Part shown: piece by piece, positions 37,755 through 48,371 of the stretch
Position numbering within the stretch: position 1 is the stretch's first letter
Layout: the number at the start of each line of letters is the position of its first letter
Origin: Atrina japonica
Lineage: Eukaryota; Mollusca; Bivalvia; Pterioida; Pinnidae
Length of the DNA stretch: 64,000 nucleotides
Assembly (NCBI GenBank): GCA_030159075.1
Contig: BROG01000138.1
Span: 966,501-1,030,500 of the forward strand
Direction of reading: 5' to 3'
Program-made: the position numbers and the translations under genes
Notes under the pieces: model-generated
What the model was told of the DNA's origin: nothing
Seen by the model: the letters and a program-made list of their open reading frames with translations, nothing else
Databases searched by the model: none

Positions 37755-39107
37755 ATGTTTTGTAACAGAATAGTATTACTGACACTCGTCACGTGCAGTC
37801 TAGATGGAATCTGTGGGAAAGAATTCGGGCTTCTGCAAGACTCTCTGTTGTCTAATTATAGTACAGCAATAAAGCCAAGACGAAATGCAGGGGATCCAGT
37901 TTATGTGAACATAACATTACATGCACACTTTATTTATCAACTTGACGAAAGACTCCAGCATTTTAGTTTTATGGGTTGGTTAGAAGTCGTTTGGTTCGAC
38001 GAATTTTTAACTTGGAACGAAACTGAATACGGTGGGTTGAAGTTCATCAATTTACCGACATTGAAGGTATGGGTACCTGATATAAGCATGTACAATAAAG
38101 AGGGATATCCTCAGGATATTGGAAAAGGTGATTTTGTATGTGTATCCTCCAATGGGATCTTGTACTGGTATCCTGGCGGACAATATACAGTGGAATGTAC
38201 AGTTGATATAACTAGATTCCCAGTGGATGATCAGAAATGTTCAGTTACTATTGGTCCGTGGCAGACGACCGACTGGACTCAGATTTTAGTTCCAGTCCTT
38301 GATACCATAAGTACTTATTCGTTTTCCGAAAATGGCGAGTGGGAACTTGTCAAAACAGAGGCGATTGCAACCAAAAATATACCGTTTAATATGACAAATA
38401 TCAGATACATATTCTACCTCAAGCGTAGATCACTTTATGCACTGTTGAGCTACACCCTGCCTCTTGTATTATTGTCGTTTCTAAATTCCATCGTGTTTTG
38501 TCTACCAACGTCATCTGGAGAGAAACTCACCTTATCTATATCCGTCTTCCTATCTTTTACAGTATTCCTTACAATATTTCAACAGATGATGCCAAAAAAG
38601 TCGACGGAAATACCGTACTTGTCAATTTATCTCAGCTTTCAACTTATTATGAGTGTGTTGTCCATTTTGGCTACCGTTTATGTTTGGAGGTTAGAGGACA
38701 AAGCGAAAGAATGTAAGCGGAATAACTATGGGAATAAGCGGCATGGAACTGATGAGTGTATGAACTATTCGAAAACAGTCAAATATTCACAAAATACGAA
38801 ACTATCTCAGAAAAGTAAAAGTGATACATTGTGTTCGAAAGTAAGTTGTATTGCTGAAAAAATTACAACGATGGACGATTTATTCGAATTACAAAGTCGA
38901 CCATCGGATGATTTAAATTATAATGAAATGAACCAAACAAATCTGTCGTTGGTGTACGACTTTCCAAAAATCTCAAAGGGGAATATCATGAACGATTCCG
39001 AAAGGTACAATGCCAAAGCAAAACGAATGGACAAAGTATTTTTCATCATTAGTTTTATTATTTTGTTTGTGTCGACTTTAGCCTTGTCTGCCTCCCTTGT
39101 TGTATGA
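37755..39107 (+). CDS. Cys-loop ligand-gated ion channel subunit, nicotinic-like (intronless, copy 1)
   Basis: A 450-aa single-exon pentameric receptor subunit. Order: hydrophobic signal peptide (1-20); extracellular domain with loop-A word VWVPDISMY (105-113); Cys-loop of exactly 13 residues between C148 and C162 (CTVDITRFPVDDQKC); M1 about 226-249; M2 about 255-275 with GEK before it and SISVFLSFTVF inside; M3 about 288-310; an intracellular loop of about 115 residues; M4 ending at the C-terminus. GEK at the inner mouth of M2 indicates cation selectivity. The loop-C vicinal cysteine pair of alpha subunits is absent, so it is non-alpha-like and the ligand is uncertain. N-glycosylation sites include N51 (NIT). 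Molluscs are known for large nicotinic-type expansions that include intronless genes. A paralogue lies at 48,372. Confidence 0.93.
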   Translation: MFCNRIVLLTLVTCSLDGICGKEFGLLQDSLLSNYSTAIKPRRNAGDPVYVNITLHAHFIYQLDERLQHFSFMGWLEVVWFDEFLTWNETEYGGLKFINLPTLKVWVPDISMYNKEGYPQDIGKGDFVCVSSNGILYWYPGGQYTVECTVDITRFPVDDQKCSVTIGPWQTTDWTQILVPVLDTISTYSFSENGEWELVKTEAIATKNIPFNMTNIRYIFYLKRRSLYALLSYTLPLVLLSFLNSIVFCLPTSSGEKLTLSISVFLSFTVFLTIFQQMMPKKSTEIPYLSIYLSFQLIMSVLSILATVYVWRLEDKAKECKRNNYGNKRHGTDECMNYSKTVKYSQNTKLSQKSKSDTLCSKVSCIAEKITTMDDLFELQSRPSDDLNYNEMNQTNLSLVYDFPKISKGNIMNDSERYNAKAKRMDKVFFIISFIILFVSTLALSASLVV

Positions 39108-39546
39108 TTATAAGAGACTCTCTAAATGGTCAACCTAGCTGTGTCTTCTCAAACACTTGACGACTACTTACCCGAGTAACAGAGTGTGTAGCATATCTAC
39201 GACTAAAGTGTAGTTGTATTATTTTTTTCATGAAGATATATAATTTTTTATACAATTTCGTAAGACAATATTTATACGAACATGGGTATTATGAATTTTC
39301 AGTCAAATTTAAAGCGAATTCCAGATTAAAAATTATTTCCAACATATGCAACGATGTTTTTGGTGAAATCAGTTCTACCACATGATGATATGACTTTTTA
39401 TATGTATCGTATAACACTACGTTTTGACTTGACTATACATAACGAATTCTGTTTATAGCAAATTAGTCGCCTTGAAATGTGCTTTAAATGAATCTCACTG
39501 TATAACCCGTTATTTTTGTAATCCAGTATCCATATAGTCTTGTACA

Positions 39547-39552
39547 AATAAA
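39547..39552 (+). terminator. Candidate polyadenylation signal, receptor copy 1
   Basis: AATAAA 440 bp after the stop codon, followed by a GT-rich stretch (TTGTGTGTAATAAG). Confidence 0.5.
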
Positions 39553-39989
39553 ATAATTTGTGTGTAATAAGATGCGTTATTTCTTTTGTATCTCTATATA
39601 TGTGTATGTTGTTTTTGTTATATCAATATAAATTCCAGATGAAAAATTCTGTTTTAAACAATGACGAGAAATAAAACGATGGCTGTAAATGTTAGTAAAC
39701 AAATGAAATCAAACATACCGTATAAGCAGAAATTTTAGCGAAGATTCAGTTTTGGCATTATTAGCGAAGTTGTTGAGATCGCTAATATTAAATACCGTTA
39801 ATAATTTACTCCTCATCGTATGCAAGTAATCTTTTTTCAATCATAAATTCGTTAAAATTATTTCTCGCTAAAATTCCATACCATATTTTAGGAGAAAAAA
39901 AGCTAAATTTTCGTCTCAATAAAATTTCAACTTATACTCTAATAAAAATCCTGAAGAAATTAGGAAGTAAATTAACTTATGAATGTGTG

Positions 39990-40114
<125 letters not shown>

Positions 40115-41164
40115 TAAACATAACAAAATACAACGAAGGTAAAGCTGACCGATACAGACTTTTAAAAAATTATTTCATTTCGTCATACCATAAATGTGTC
40201 TATTTATAACCAAAATTTAAGTGAATAAGTCATTATTCGTATTTTTAAGACATGCAGTTGCATTAGAAAAGTGTTTCATCGTTTGATAAAGTCCAAATCC
40301 AGATAACTTAGCGGCACGGAGTAACATTCGTATTATTATATGGGGTTTCTAACCAGGGACTTTGTTCTGACCACTCTATGGCTATGACAAGCTTCACTGG
40401 ATACTCGTATGACGAATAGGACCGGTAAATCTTGCCATTGTAATTCTTATGGCGTTATGCTTTATTACTTTGGATTTTAACTCGTCCAGACCAGGTTTAC
40501 TATATGGATACTATATGGATTTTACTATATAATATAGGAATATTCATTTGAGAAACCTGTATATGTTCTGTTGCAAAGACGATGGTTAATCATGTCTGTT
40601 CTGTACTACCGTAATACTTTATTTTACCTCTGTTGTTATATCAAATGAAAACAACCCTAACCCTCTTAGGATTATTTCAACAGCTAATGGATAGTTTAAT
40701 ATTTGTAGAAAACTAATACAAAAGGTCGCTTTCAAACGAGGAACACAAACATTAATTACATTTAATTGATTGGTATTTGAGTAATCATACACGGAAAATA
40801 TTGTCAAGTCAAAGACAACATATCGAGTAGTGTAAAACAATTTTTCATTTGTCAATAAGGATAAACCCTTGCATATCACATAGTAATATGGTTTATTTTA
40901 AATAATATTCATTAGTATGCTAAAGTAACCCTTCTATCTATTGAGGTACTGCTTTGTTCTAGTATTTATAAGAACTTGAAATAGATTTTCCATGCAATCA
41001 TGTCAACTAAAATCAACAGTATTGCCTACAGTTGAAAGTAAATCAAATGTAAATTTATACTTCTATAAAATACTTAAACTGCCAATATTTGTGAATATTG
41101 GTATAACACTTCAATGGTCTTGTTTGCGATTTCTCTGTTTCACTGGGTGAAATGTTGAGTTGCT

Positions 41165-41285
41165 GATCCGACCTTTTGGTTTCCAGAGGTCCGTGTTTGT
41201 CAATTTTTGCGGATTCGTATCTGTGTACTGGGCATCCTTAGGATTTATACTTTGCTATCTGTGATGTTTTATATTGTTAGAAAAT
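41165..41285 (+). mobile_element. Penelope-like element 3' tail, short solo copy
   Basis: Contains TTTGGTTTCCAGAGGTCCGT and GTCAATTTTTGCGGATTCGT in the same order as the 18.6-kb tail. The GTCGAC part is missing. Confidence 0.6.
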
Positions 41286-41439
41286 TTGTTTAAGTACAAT
41301 ACGTTTGTACCAAACTAATTTGTCACCTTCCTTTAGTTATCCTCTTGTCACTTATAAAAACGTCATAAACTTTCGTGTATATATATTTTGAGAGTATTAC
41401 GTAAGTTACTTCAGTACGTTTTTATACATGACAATTTAT

Positions 41440-41590
41440 TATTAACATAATACCAAAGTTGTAATGCTCAAGACGATCGTTTCTGTCAATTAGACTTCAT
41501 CGGTTGAGTTACATCATCACTTGAGCCGTTTATATAAAAGATGCATATTTTCTAAGCAGAATGTGGTATTATACAAGGCCGATAACTAAA
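41440..41590 (+). repeat. Dispersed 'AATGCTCAAGAC' repeat, copy 4
   Basis: Contains TAACATAATACCAAAGTTGT, AATGCTCAAGACGATCGTTT and TGGTATTATACAAGGCCGAT; the most complete copy of the family in this window. Confidence 0.65.
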
Positions 41591-42024
41591 GGAAAATGAC
41601 AAATGAAGTAGGAAAGTTCCCTGCGAATATTATCTAGAACAATAACAAAGATGGAATAAAACCTGAATCTATGTAGGAGCTATAATTGTAAGAATAATAA
41701 AGGTGGATTAAAGTTGATTTGGTTTGATATCATTGCAAATATATTCGTTCCAGACCCGTCGGAGGCGGGAGGGTGAGGCTTCAGCTCCCAATAATCTAAC
41801 AGTACGTGGTTCAAATTATACTGTTTTTATACACAAATAGTTTCATTTATTTAAGATTTTGCATTTACCTCACTTGGCCAAAGAGATATGATCGTCTACC
41901 AGATTTGTGTTTTGGTATGAATCCTGGATGTTGCAAAATCTATTTCATGGGCACCATCGTTTAAAATCCGCTTTTCGAAACCTACTGCATGGATTGACAA
42001 ACACGTTGCATCAAAAATATAAGT

Positions 42025-42256
42025 AGTAATAAGTGGCTCCATAGCCGACCAATTCAAATTTAACCGCCACTGATGACGTCATAAGAATGCCGGCTTCTGA
42101 TTGGTTAATTTGAATAGAGCCGCCCTTGACGTCATAACCGGAAGTGCGTCATATCGGAAGTGTGTCATACCGGAAGTGAGGTCACGTTGTCATGAGCTTG
42201 GAGATGTGTCTATGACCGGAAGTGGAAGGTTGTGGGGGAGGCCATCTTGGATAACA
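42025..42256 (+). repeat. Left terminal inverted repeat
   Basis: Pairs with 46,457-46,718. Shared blocks include GGCTCCATAGC, AACCGCCACTGATGACGTCA (right copy reads GATAACGTCA), TGACGTCATAACCGGA and GACCGGAAGTGGAAGGTT. The right copy carries about 30 extra bases. Rich in transcription-factor-like sites, annotated separately. Confidence 0.9.
42074..42250 (+). promoter_or_regulatory. CRE/ETS/CCAAT/YY1-like cluster in the left TIR
   Basis: Two perfect TGACGTCA (42,074 and 42,127). Three CCGGAAGT (42,138, 42,170 and 42,216) plus one TCGGAAGT (42,155), with CGTCAT or GTCA words directly after several of them (GGAAGTGCGTCAT). Inverted CCAAT (ATTGG) at 42,100. GCCATCTTGG, a YY1-like word, at 42,241. 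The cluster ends about 50 bp before the first open frame. Factor names come from known consensus motifs; function is inference. Confidence 0.65.
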
Positions 42257-42302
42257 CTGCACCTTAAAAGAAAAAACACCCCCTCCTCCTAAGCAGAAAA
42301 AG

Positions 42303-42806
42303 ATGAGTCCTAAGAAGAAAAAGAGCCCTAAGAACAAGAGGATTCCGAAGAAGAAGACCCCACCATTTGTTCTAAAACTGAATCTGAAACAGATTCGTGA
42401 AGCTGACACAATGAATCAGGCTTCTCCTACACGAATACCGTCTCCACCTGTAACCAACAGCCCTGTAGCAGGAACTTCTGCTACTGCAACATTTATCTTT
42501 GGACAACCTATACGTCTTCCTGGTAGACCTAATATCAAAATTACACAACGGAAACAACCTCCTATTACTAAGACTAAAGCAGTCCTACAGACATTGAATG
42601 TATCTAAGAATTCTGCTCCTACTGCTACTCCCAAGCAGTCCTTGTTATTTCCCTTATTACCAAAACATTTAACTGCAAAAAATATATCATCTCAACTGAA
42701 CAAACGTGTTACGTCTACTTCAAAGTCTACTCGTTTACCTTCGTTTGCTTCTACTTTGGATCTCCCATTACCAGTCAGCCTAAGACACAAGCTACTTCAT
42801 ATATGA
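42303..42806 (+). pseudogene. Basic Pro/Lys/Ser-rich frame, first gene of the Polinton-like element
   Basis: Open for 167 codons. The start is strongly basic (SPKKKKSPKNKRIPKKK), then a low-complexity Pro/Ser/Thr/Lys region. It loses frame at about 42,797, where a C2H2 zinc finger follows in another frame, so the two were probably one DNA-binding protein. No homologue recognised. Confidence 0.55.
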
Positions 42807-43036
42807 ATAGCTACAAATGTCTATGGTGTCGGGCTCTTTTTACTACGAGTAAAGAACTTCAGAATCATATACGACTTCAACATCCTATGTTGATATAGGT
42901 TTATAAAACTACCTCAGATCATGTATTGAGTCATTTGTATAGAATACATAGTTGTAGTTACATCACGGCACCAAGAAAAACTAAGCATGGACTTGAATAT
43001 CATGCTGCTTTGATTAAGGCCTTAGGACAAAAATAG
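42803..43036 (+). pseudogene. C2H2 zinc-finger fragment
   Basis: KCLWCRALFTTSKELQNH then IRLQH fits C-x2-C-x12-H-x4-H. The frame starts at ATG 42,803 and meets in-frame stops at 42,896 and 43,034. Between them a second His/Cys-rich stretch (SHLYRIHSC) may be a decayed second finger. Confidence 0.6.
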
Positions 43037-43984
43037 TATCCTATTGAGTTTAAAAAGATGATTTTACGGTATGCCCCAGGTGATACGATCATGAACATTT
43101 GTGAAGTAGTGTATAACATCTTAAAAGGAGCCAAACAGCACTTGAGTTCAAAATAACGGGTCCTAAGAAAACTAGTTCATCCTCAATTGACTGTCCCTCA
43201 ACGACGTCGTATTCTAACGAATCAACATATTGGTGTTTTACCTATCTTACCCTTATTAGCGCCATTACTAGGAGCCATAGCTTTTTTCTGTCTTAAAATC
43301 TATTCTATAACCATAAGCACACCAAAATATATTTTGGTTCCCGAGAGGACCATGGAGGAACTCAAACTATGGAGAGAAAGAAGTTTACACCCTTTGCCTC
43401 ATACACCTGAAGAAGCATCTTCGGTGCGTTTAGGTAATGAATTAGATGCGATTGTAGATCGTGGTGATTTGACTCCTGAAGCTCAGGTAGCCAAGTTTGA
43501 TCAAGAACTCCTTTGATACCGTACGTATCTACAACAAACTCGTCGTCCTGTAGAACAGAGATCTTGGTCTCAGAAGAAAACAGATAAAGTCAAAGAAGTC
43601 AAAGATGATGTTAAAACTGAAATGTCTCCTGATGATCAAGATCTTATGACAGCTATTATATCCAGTGTCACTGCTTCATTAAATCCAAACGTTCCTTTGT
43701 TATTTAAACATCTCAAGAAACATTCTGATATACTAACATGGGAGAAAGACGGTCAAATACAATACAAAGGGAAGACCGTACCTGGGACAAATATGGTCGA
43801 TCTCGTAACTGATGCTTTACGGACACAACATAGAAAAGCGTATCAACCCTCGTAACTTGATAGTTTTGTAAAAGGATTAGTGGAATCGAAGGTCCCTCGT
43901 GATTGGATACGTAACCCTAATTATATCAAAGTGATGAATCAACCTACGATAAAACCAAAGGCTGTGAGTACCCCTAAACCTTGA
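43037..43984 (+). pseudogene. Unrecognised Polinton-like element protein(s), broken by in-frame stops
   Basis: One reading frame stays readable from 43,037 to 43,984, interrupted only by stops at about 43,157, 43,514 and 43,853; the open pieces are 43,187-43,516 and 43,622-43,855. The first piece has a hydrophobic span (LPILPLLAPLLGAIAFFCL) and the later pieces are charged and helical. The stop at 43,157 may be a true gene end, the others look like decay. I do not recognise the family with confidence. Confidence 0.5.
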
Positions 43985-44009
43985 TGATAATAGTGATGAA
44001 GATGACACA

Positions 44010-45043
44010 GGGTTCTATGGTGCTATGCCTTCTGCTGACATAAAAGATTCTGCAAAGACACCCCTCAGTCAGAAAATTGTTAAGGATTGGCAAAGATTGA
44101 CTCCTGCGGCCTGGTCTACCATTAAAAATCTCAAAAGAGCTCTCATCTTCCAGAATGGATCAAAACTCAAAATCTTCGCCAAATGCCAAATTAGCATCTA
44201 TCTATTATGATCCTTCTAATCGGAGTGGGTTTGCAGGTATACAACCTTTCTATCAAGAAGTGAAACGTTGAAAGAATCCAATTTCTCTAAATGAGGTCAA
44301 ACAATGATTGAAAGAACAAGACACGTATACGCTTCATAGCTGATGTATCCAACATCAAGACACACAATGATGGATATGGTTTCTCTTATGCGTCAACGAT
44401 GTTCTATCTAAATATGCTTGGGTCATCCCTTTGAAAAATAAATCTGCCAAAGAAATGGTACGAGGATTTCATCAGTATTAAAACAAGCTAAAGGATGACT
44501 CCCATTCGTATACAATCCGATAAAGGAAAAGAGTTTTTGAATCGTAAATTTCGTCAAACGTTTCATGATATTCATTTCTTTACGACAGACAATACAGAAA
44601 CAAAAGCTAGTATTGTAGAACGATTTAAAAGGACACTAAAAGTTCGCATGTGGAGATATTTTACTCATACTCGTTCACGTCGTTATGTTGACGTTCTACC
44701 TCAGATTGTTCAAGCTTATAATCAATCGTATCATCTTAGTACTGGTAGAAGTTCTATAGAAGTCAATCCTTCCAATGTGTTAGAAGTCTGGGAGACTTTA
44801 TATGGTGCCCCTTCTAAAAACCGTCCATTGCCCAAGTTTCATACAGGTGATCGCGTACGTATCAGTAAAGTAAAACGTACATTTTATAAGGGATACTTAT
44901 CTAATTGGACTACGGAATTGTTCACGGTCGAGAAACGAGTACCTGATCGTTATCCTTATGTGTATAACATCCAGGATGATCATCAAGAACGATTGGAAGG
45001 TACATTTTACGAATCTGAATTACAATCCGTTGTGAAAACATGA
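44010..45043 (+). pseudogene. Polinton-type retroviral-like integrase, decayed
   Basis: The intact 182-codon piece is 44,495-45,043. It shows the second catalytic Asp in IQSDKGKEF and the Glu in KASIVERF, about 32 residues apart, slightly shorter than the usual 35. Upstream, 44,180-44,494 holds broken pieces including SKYAWVIPLKNKSAKEM, which carries the region of the first Asp, with stops and frameshifts. The C-terminal part (GDRVRISKVKRTFYKGY) is the SH3-like DNA-binding region. It would insert element DNA into the host genome; this copy cannot make a full enzyme. Confidence 0.8.
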
Positions 45044-45190
45044 TGTCTATGAAGTCGACGTGATTCTCGATGATAGAAAAAGGCGCGTAGGTAAAAAACG
45101 AGTTATAGAAGAAGTGAAGGTACATTGGAAAAGATATCCTTCTAGTTTTGATTCATGGATCCCGATATCCAACTTGATCCACCAGTAGAC
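45044..45190 (+). pseudogene. Chromo-like tail of the integrase, shifted frame
   Basis: After the integrase stop, another frame reads YEVDVILDDRKRR then KVHWKRYPSSFDSWIPISNL. The pattern Y.V..I...R......V.W..YP...SWIP is a chromodomain, which Polinton integrases commonly carry. A frameshift at about 45,043 separates it. Confidence 0.65.
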
Positions 45191-45472
45191 TCGGTAAGCC
45201 GAGTGTCTATCAGAGTCAACAATGAGCCCACCGAGCAACTACCCGATAGAGTGAGTCATACTACTTGGAAATGGAACGGAGAAAACATACCTCGAAATGA
45301 AAATGTATTCTTTGTTCAAGTAATTCTTGCCTTTACTATCATCATAGCTTGCGTCGTTCATTTGGCTTTGAAAGATGACAATAGTCAGTTCTGGATGGTT
45401 ATGTTAAGTGGTTGTATGGGGTACATCATGCCTAATCCTAGTATGAAACTACCCTCCAAAGCAAATCATTGA
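45155..45472 (+). CDS. Small two-helix membrane protein of the Polinton-like element
   Basis: A 105-codon intact frame. Hydrophilic N-terminus, then two hydrophobic segments: VQVILAFTIIIACVVHLAL and FWMVMLSGCMGYIMP. It overlaps the chromo-like tail in a different frame. Function unknown; possibly a minor virion or membrane protein by position. Confidence 0.45.
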   Translation: MDPDIQLDPPVDSVSRVSIRVNNEPTEQLPDRVSHTTWKWNGENIPRNENVFFVQVILAFTIIIACVVHLALKDDNSQFWMVMLSGCMGYIMPNPSMKLPSKANH

Positions 45473-45539
45473 ATCTATAAAGGATTCAAGTTCCCACGTT
45501 TGAATCCATTCCTAAGGACTGTATTGATAGTGACACATT

Positions 45540-46140
45540 ATGACACTCATCGTTCATAAAGGGATGCCTCGTCAGAAAGGATATGGGCTTCTCTTTCCTA
45601 AACTGACTCAATCGTTAACGAGATCAACTCATGGTCTAATCTCCCCTCAAAGATTCGTGTGAGTGTAGTAGTGAAACTTTAGAGTTGTTTAATGTCCCTC
45701 CCACCAATGTAACCTTAGAAGAAGGAATGTAGGTGGAATTTAACCCCGTCAAAGGACAAGGCGATGAGTATTTGGATTTGAACCAGACCTATGTGTACGT
45801 AGAAGCTAAAATCGTCAAACAAGATGGATCTGACCTAGCAGATGATAGTCAAATCACCCCGTCAACAATTTACTGCATAGTTTGTTTTCCGAGATTGATT
45901 GTAATCTAAATGGAAAAGTGATCACTCCTGGAACCGATACCTATCCCTATCGAGCTTATCTCGAAAAGTTACTGTCCTTTTCTAACGAAACGTTAAAATA
46001 TTAAAAATGGTGATGCTACAAAGAATCCTGTTTATTTCCGATATTTTAATGTCAATAAAGTGAATGTAAGTATCAATGGAGAAAGTCTTTGAAGCCGTGA
46101 ACCGTCCTTGTTTAGAGGAAATTAGTCTTTTGAAAAATTA
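45540..46140 (+). pseudogene. Truncated capsid-like frame of the Polinton-like element
   Basis: Pieces in at least two frames include YLDLNQTYVYVEAKIV and, after a frameshift near 45,860, LHSLFSEIDCNLNGKV and YPYRAYLEKLL. These match the pattern of a protein family frequent in metazoan Polinton-like elements and thought to be a capsid component. Only the N-terminal third is visible before it degenerates near 46,000. Stops and frameshifts make it non-functional. Confidence 0.5.
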
Positions 46141-46456
46141 AAATATATCTAGTGTACTAAAGTGAAACACTCTGAATCATGTGAATGAACACCGACTGTG
46201 TTTCCCTTGAGACGTGTACCCATACCTGCTGGTTCACAAACCTGGAAAAAAACCAAAGTTTCGCGACAAAGAATCCTTTTTAAAAAATGTAAATAGATTC
46301 ACTATCAATCAGCTCAAAAACTGGAAAAAACCTAACTCTCTCTCTTTAGCCCAAAGTTTTGACTTTTCGTGAAAAACTCAACTTCTCTCTTTAGCCGTTG
46401 ACTTCTCGTGAATTCTCGTGACCCCGACCTCTTGAAACGGAGGCTCTCATTGGCTC

Positions 46457-46718
46457 GTTGTCCAAGATGCCCGCCCGCGTAACCTTCCACTTCCGGTCAT
46501 AGAAACACCTCCGAGCTCAACGATTGGCTCTTTCTCCTTATTATCATGACAACACGACCTCACTTCCGGTATGACCTCACTTCCAGTATGACTCACGTCC
46601 GGTTATGACGTCACAGGCGGCTCTTTAGCAGACCAATTAGAAGCCAGTATTCTGATGACGTTATCAGTGGCGGTTATTGGATTTGGATTGACCCGCTATG
46701 GAGCCGCCTATAATTACT
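46457..46718 (-). repeat. Right terminal inverted repeat
   Basis: Reverse complement of 42,025-42,256 with an insertion of about 30 bp near 46,520. Keeps TGACGTCA (46,606), ACTTCCGG (46,489 and 46,562), CCAAT (46,633) and AAGATG at its inner edge; the outer CRE has become TGACGTTA (46,655). Confidence 0.88.
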
Positions 46719-48371
46719 GAGATCTACATGGATGTATAAAGTTTGAATTTCTCGTAGAAATCGTGTAATTGATTTTTGACCCGTTTATGTGATTTCATTG
46801 ATTTTGTCCCCATTTATGTACTAAAATGCATTCATGTTACTGTTTTACCATCAATAAAGCACATACATGTTTTCATGAGAATATTTTTATGAATCGTTAT
46901 CTTTGAACATTTTATAAATGTTTAAGACTATAAGATAAAAGGCATAAAATTTTCATACTGTTCTTCAAAATCTTTGAGGTAATCTCGGCGAAATACTGAG
47001 GGAACCAAGTAAACAAGTTCCTCTACCAATTTTGTGTTTTCAGTCAGATCGACTCTGGGGTGGATCCTGGATGGGGCACTTTGGGTCTCAAGAATATCCC
47101 TCTTTGACAATTTTCCCCAGAACTGCTACATGAATTGAAAAAGTGGTTGAATCTAAGTCATTTAAATGTATGTATGATGTATGTAGAAAACGGATAAATA
47201 ATTTTCAGACGTATCGTCTCCCCTTGATTGTCTATAATTAATTCATTCTATGGTTTTCACCTGTAATTCGTTTAGAAATTGTTTTGTAATATAATTTTTC
47301 TGACATACATTTGTAAGTTTTTTTATGAATATTTTAAGGATCTAAAAGGGAAGGGGGTAAATTCTTCACACTCAGCTTGTTCTTCAAAAGGGATTTTGAC
47401 AAAACTTTACAGAAGTTTGTGTCGTGTTTTTCGACCAAATTGACTTAGTGTCGATCCTGGGAGGGAAAAAATATGTCTAAGGTGGTACCCGCCTTGAAAA
47501 TATCTTCTTTCAGAACTGCTGCATATAACTGCATCTGAGTGATATACATGGATGTGTTCAAGTTTTTGCTTTCATAGAATTCGGAAATTTAGTTTCTGAC
47601 GTCGTTTCAAACTTCGAAAATTTTTTCCTTGTTGTGCGATTTCTTTTATCTTCATCCCTTTACTTTATATGATGTATTCATCATATGTGTTTTACCTGTA
47701 ATTAGGAGAAGAATTACTTTCATGAGAGAATGTTGTGAAGCCTTTTTCTATTTCTTCCTGAATTTTTAACTTTACCATATTCAAACTTAGTTTAACATGC
47801 AACAAATAAATGTATTTTAAATATTGTCTTGAAACACTTATTCAATTCAATTATTATTGGATAAAATTATCATCATGTGACTACCATTATCTGATACTGC
47901 TGGCTACAAACCATACATACCACTGGTAAATTAAAGCCAGATGAGAATTTAAAGGCTCCTGGAAGGTTTTACTTTATCTTCTACTGAGACCAACTAATTG
48001 ATAACAATTTGACCTCTTTTATTTTCATATTTATTTATTAAGATGTGTCAATGTTAAAACTTGCACATTTTCAAAACGATCCTCTCGGGCTTCCATAGAT
48101 GTAGTTATATGCATAAACGAAACACGTAATAGTGTTCATCATACAGTGTTTTCCAAGTAAACATTTATTTATTATCGAATTATGGATTTTTCTCTATTGG
48201 AACTGCTTAATAATTATTATTCTCTGTTTTTGTTCATCAAATGCAGCAACTGATAGTTTCGTGGAGAAAAAATATAGCGGTAACGCATATTAGTTAGGGT
48301 AAATAACGGCGTGCTTGAAACAGAAGGGAGTTTTGCATCAATTAAGTGGCCAGGACTTCAAGTTACTGAAA
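46719..48371. other. Intergenic sequence with a diverged local duplication
   Basis: Two related stretches lie at about 46,990-47,230 and 47,430-47,640 (GGATCCTGGATGGG vs CGATCCTGGGAGGG; CAGAACTGCTACATGAA vs CAGAACTGCTGCATATAA). A third partial copy lies left of the Polinton-like element at 41,900-42,020. No gene seen; the 60-codon minus-strand frame at 46,928-47,110 is unsupported. Confidence 0.5.

Larger units (their letters stand above)
42025..46718 (+). mobile_element. Polinton/Maverick-like element, short and decayed
   Basis: About 4.7 kb bounded by inverted repeats that start AGTAAT and end ATTACT. Inside, all on the plus strand: a C2H2 zinc-finger frame, an unrecognised conserved-looking frame, a retroviral-type integrase with a chromo-like tail, a small two-helix membrane protein and a truncated frame resembling capsid proteins of Polinton-like elements. 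No DNA polymerase B, packaging ATPase or protease is visible, and full elements are typically 15-20 kb, so this is a deletion derivative or a compact subfamily. In-frame stops and frameshifts disable most frames. The 6 bp outside each end (ATAAGT and GAGATC) do not match, so no target-site duplication is visible. It sits between two tandem receptor paralogues. Confidence 0.8.

Noticed and set aside
42019..46724. Six-base target-site duplication at the Polinton-like element
   Set aside because: The flanking hexamers ATAAGT and GAGATC differ; no duplication can be claimed.
46928..47110. 60-codon minus-strand frame as a gene
   Set aside because: Lies in a diverged intergenic repeat; the related copy at 47,430-47,640 does not keep the frame.
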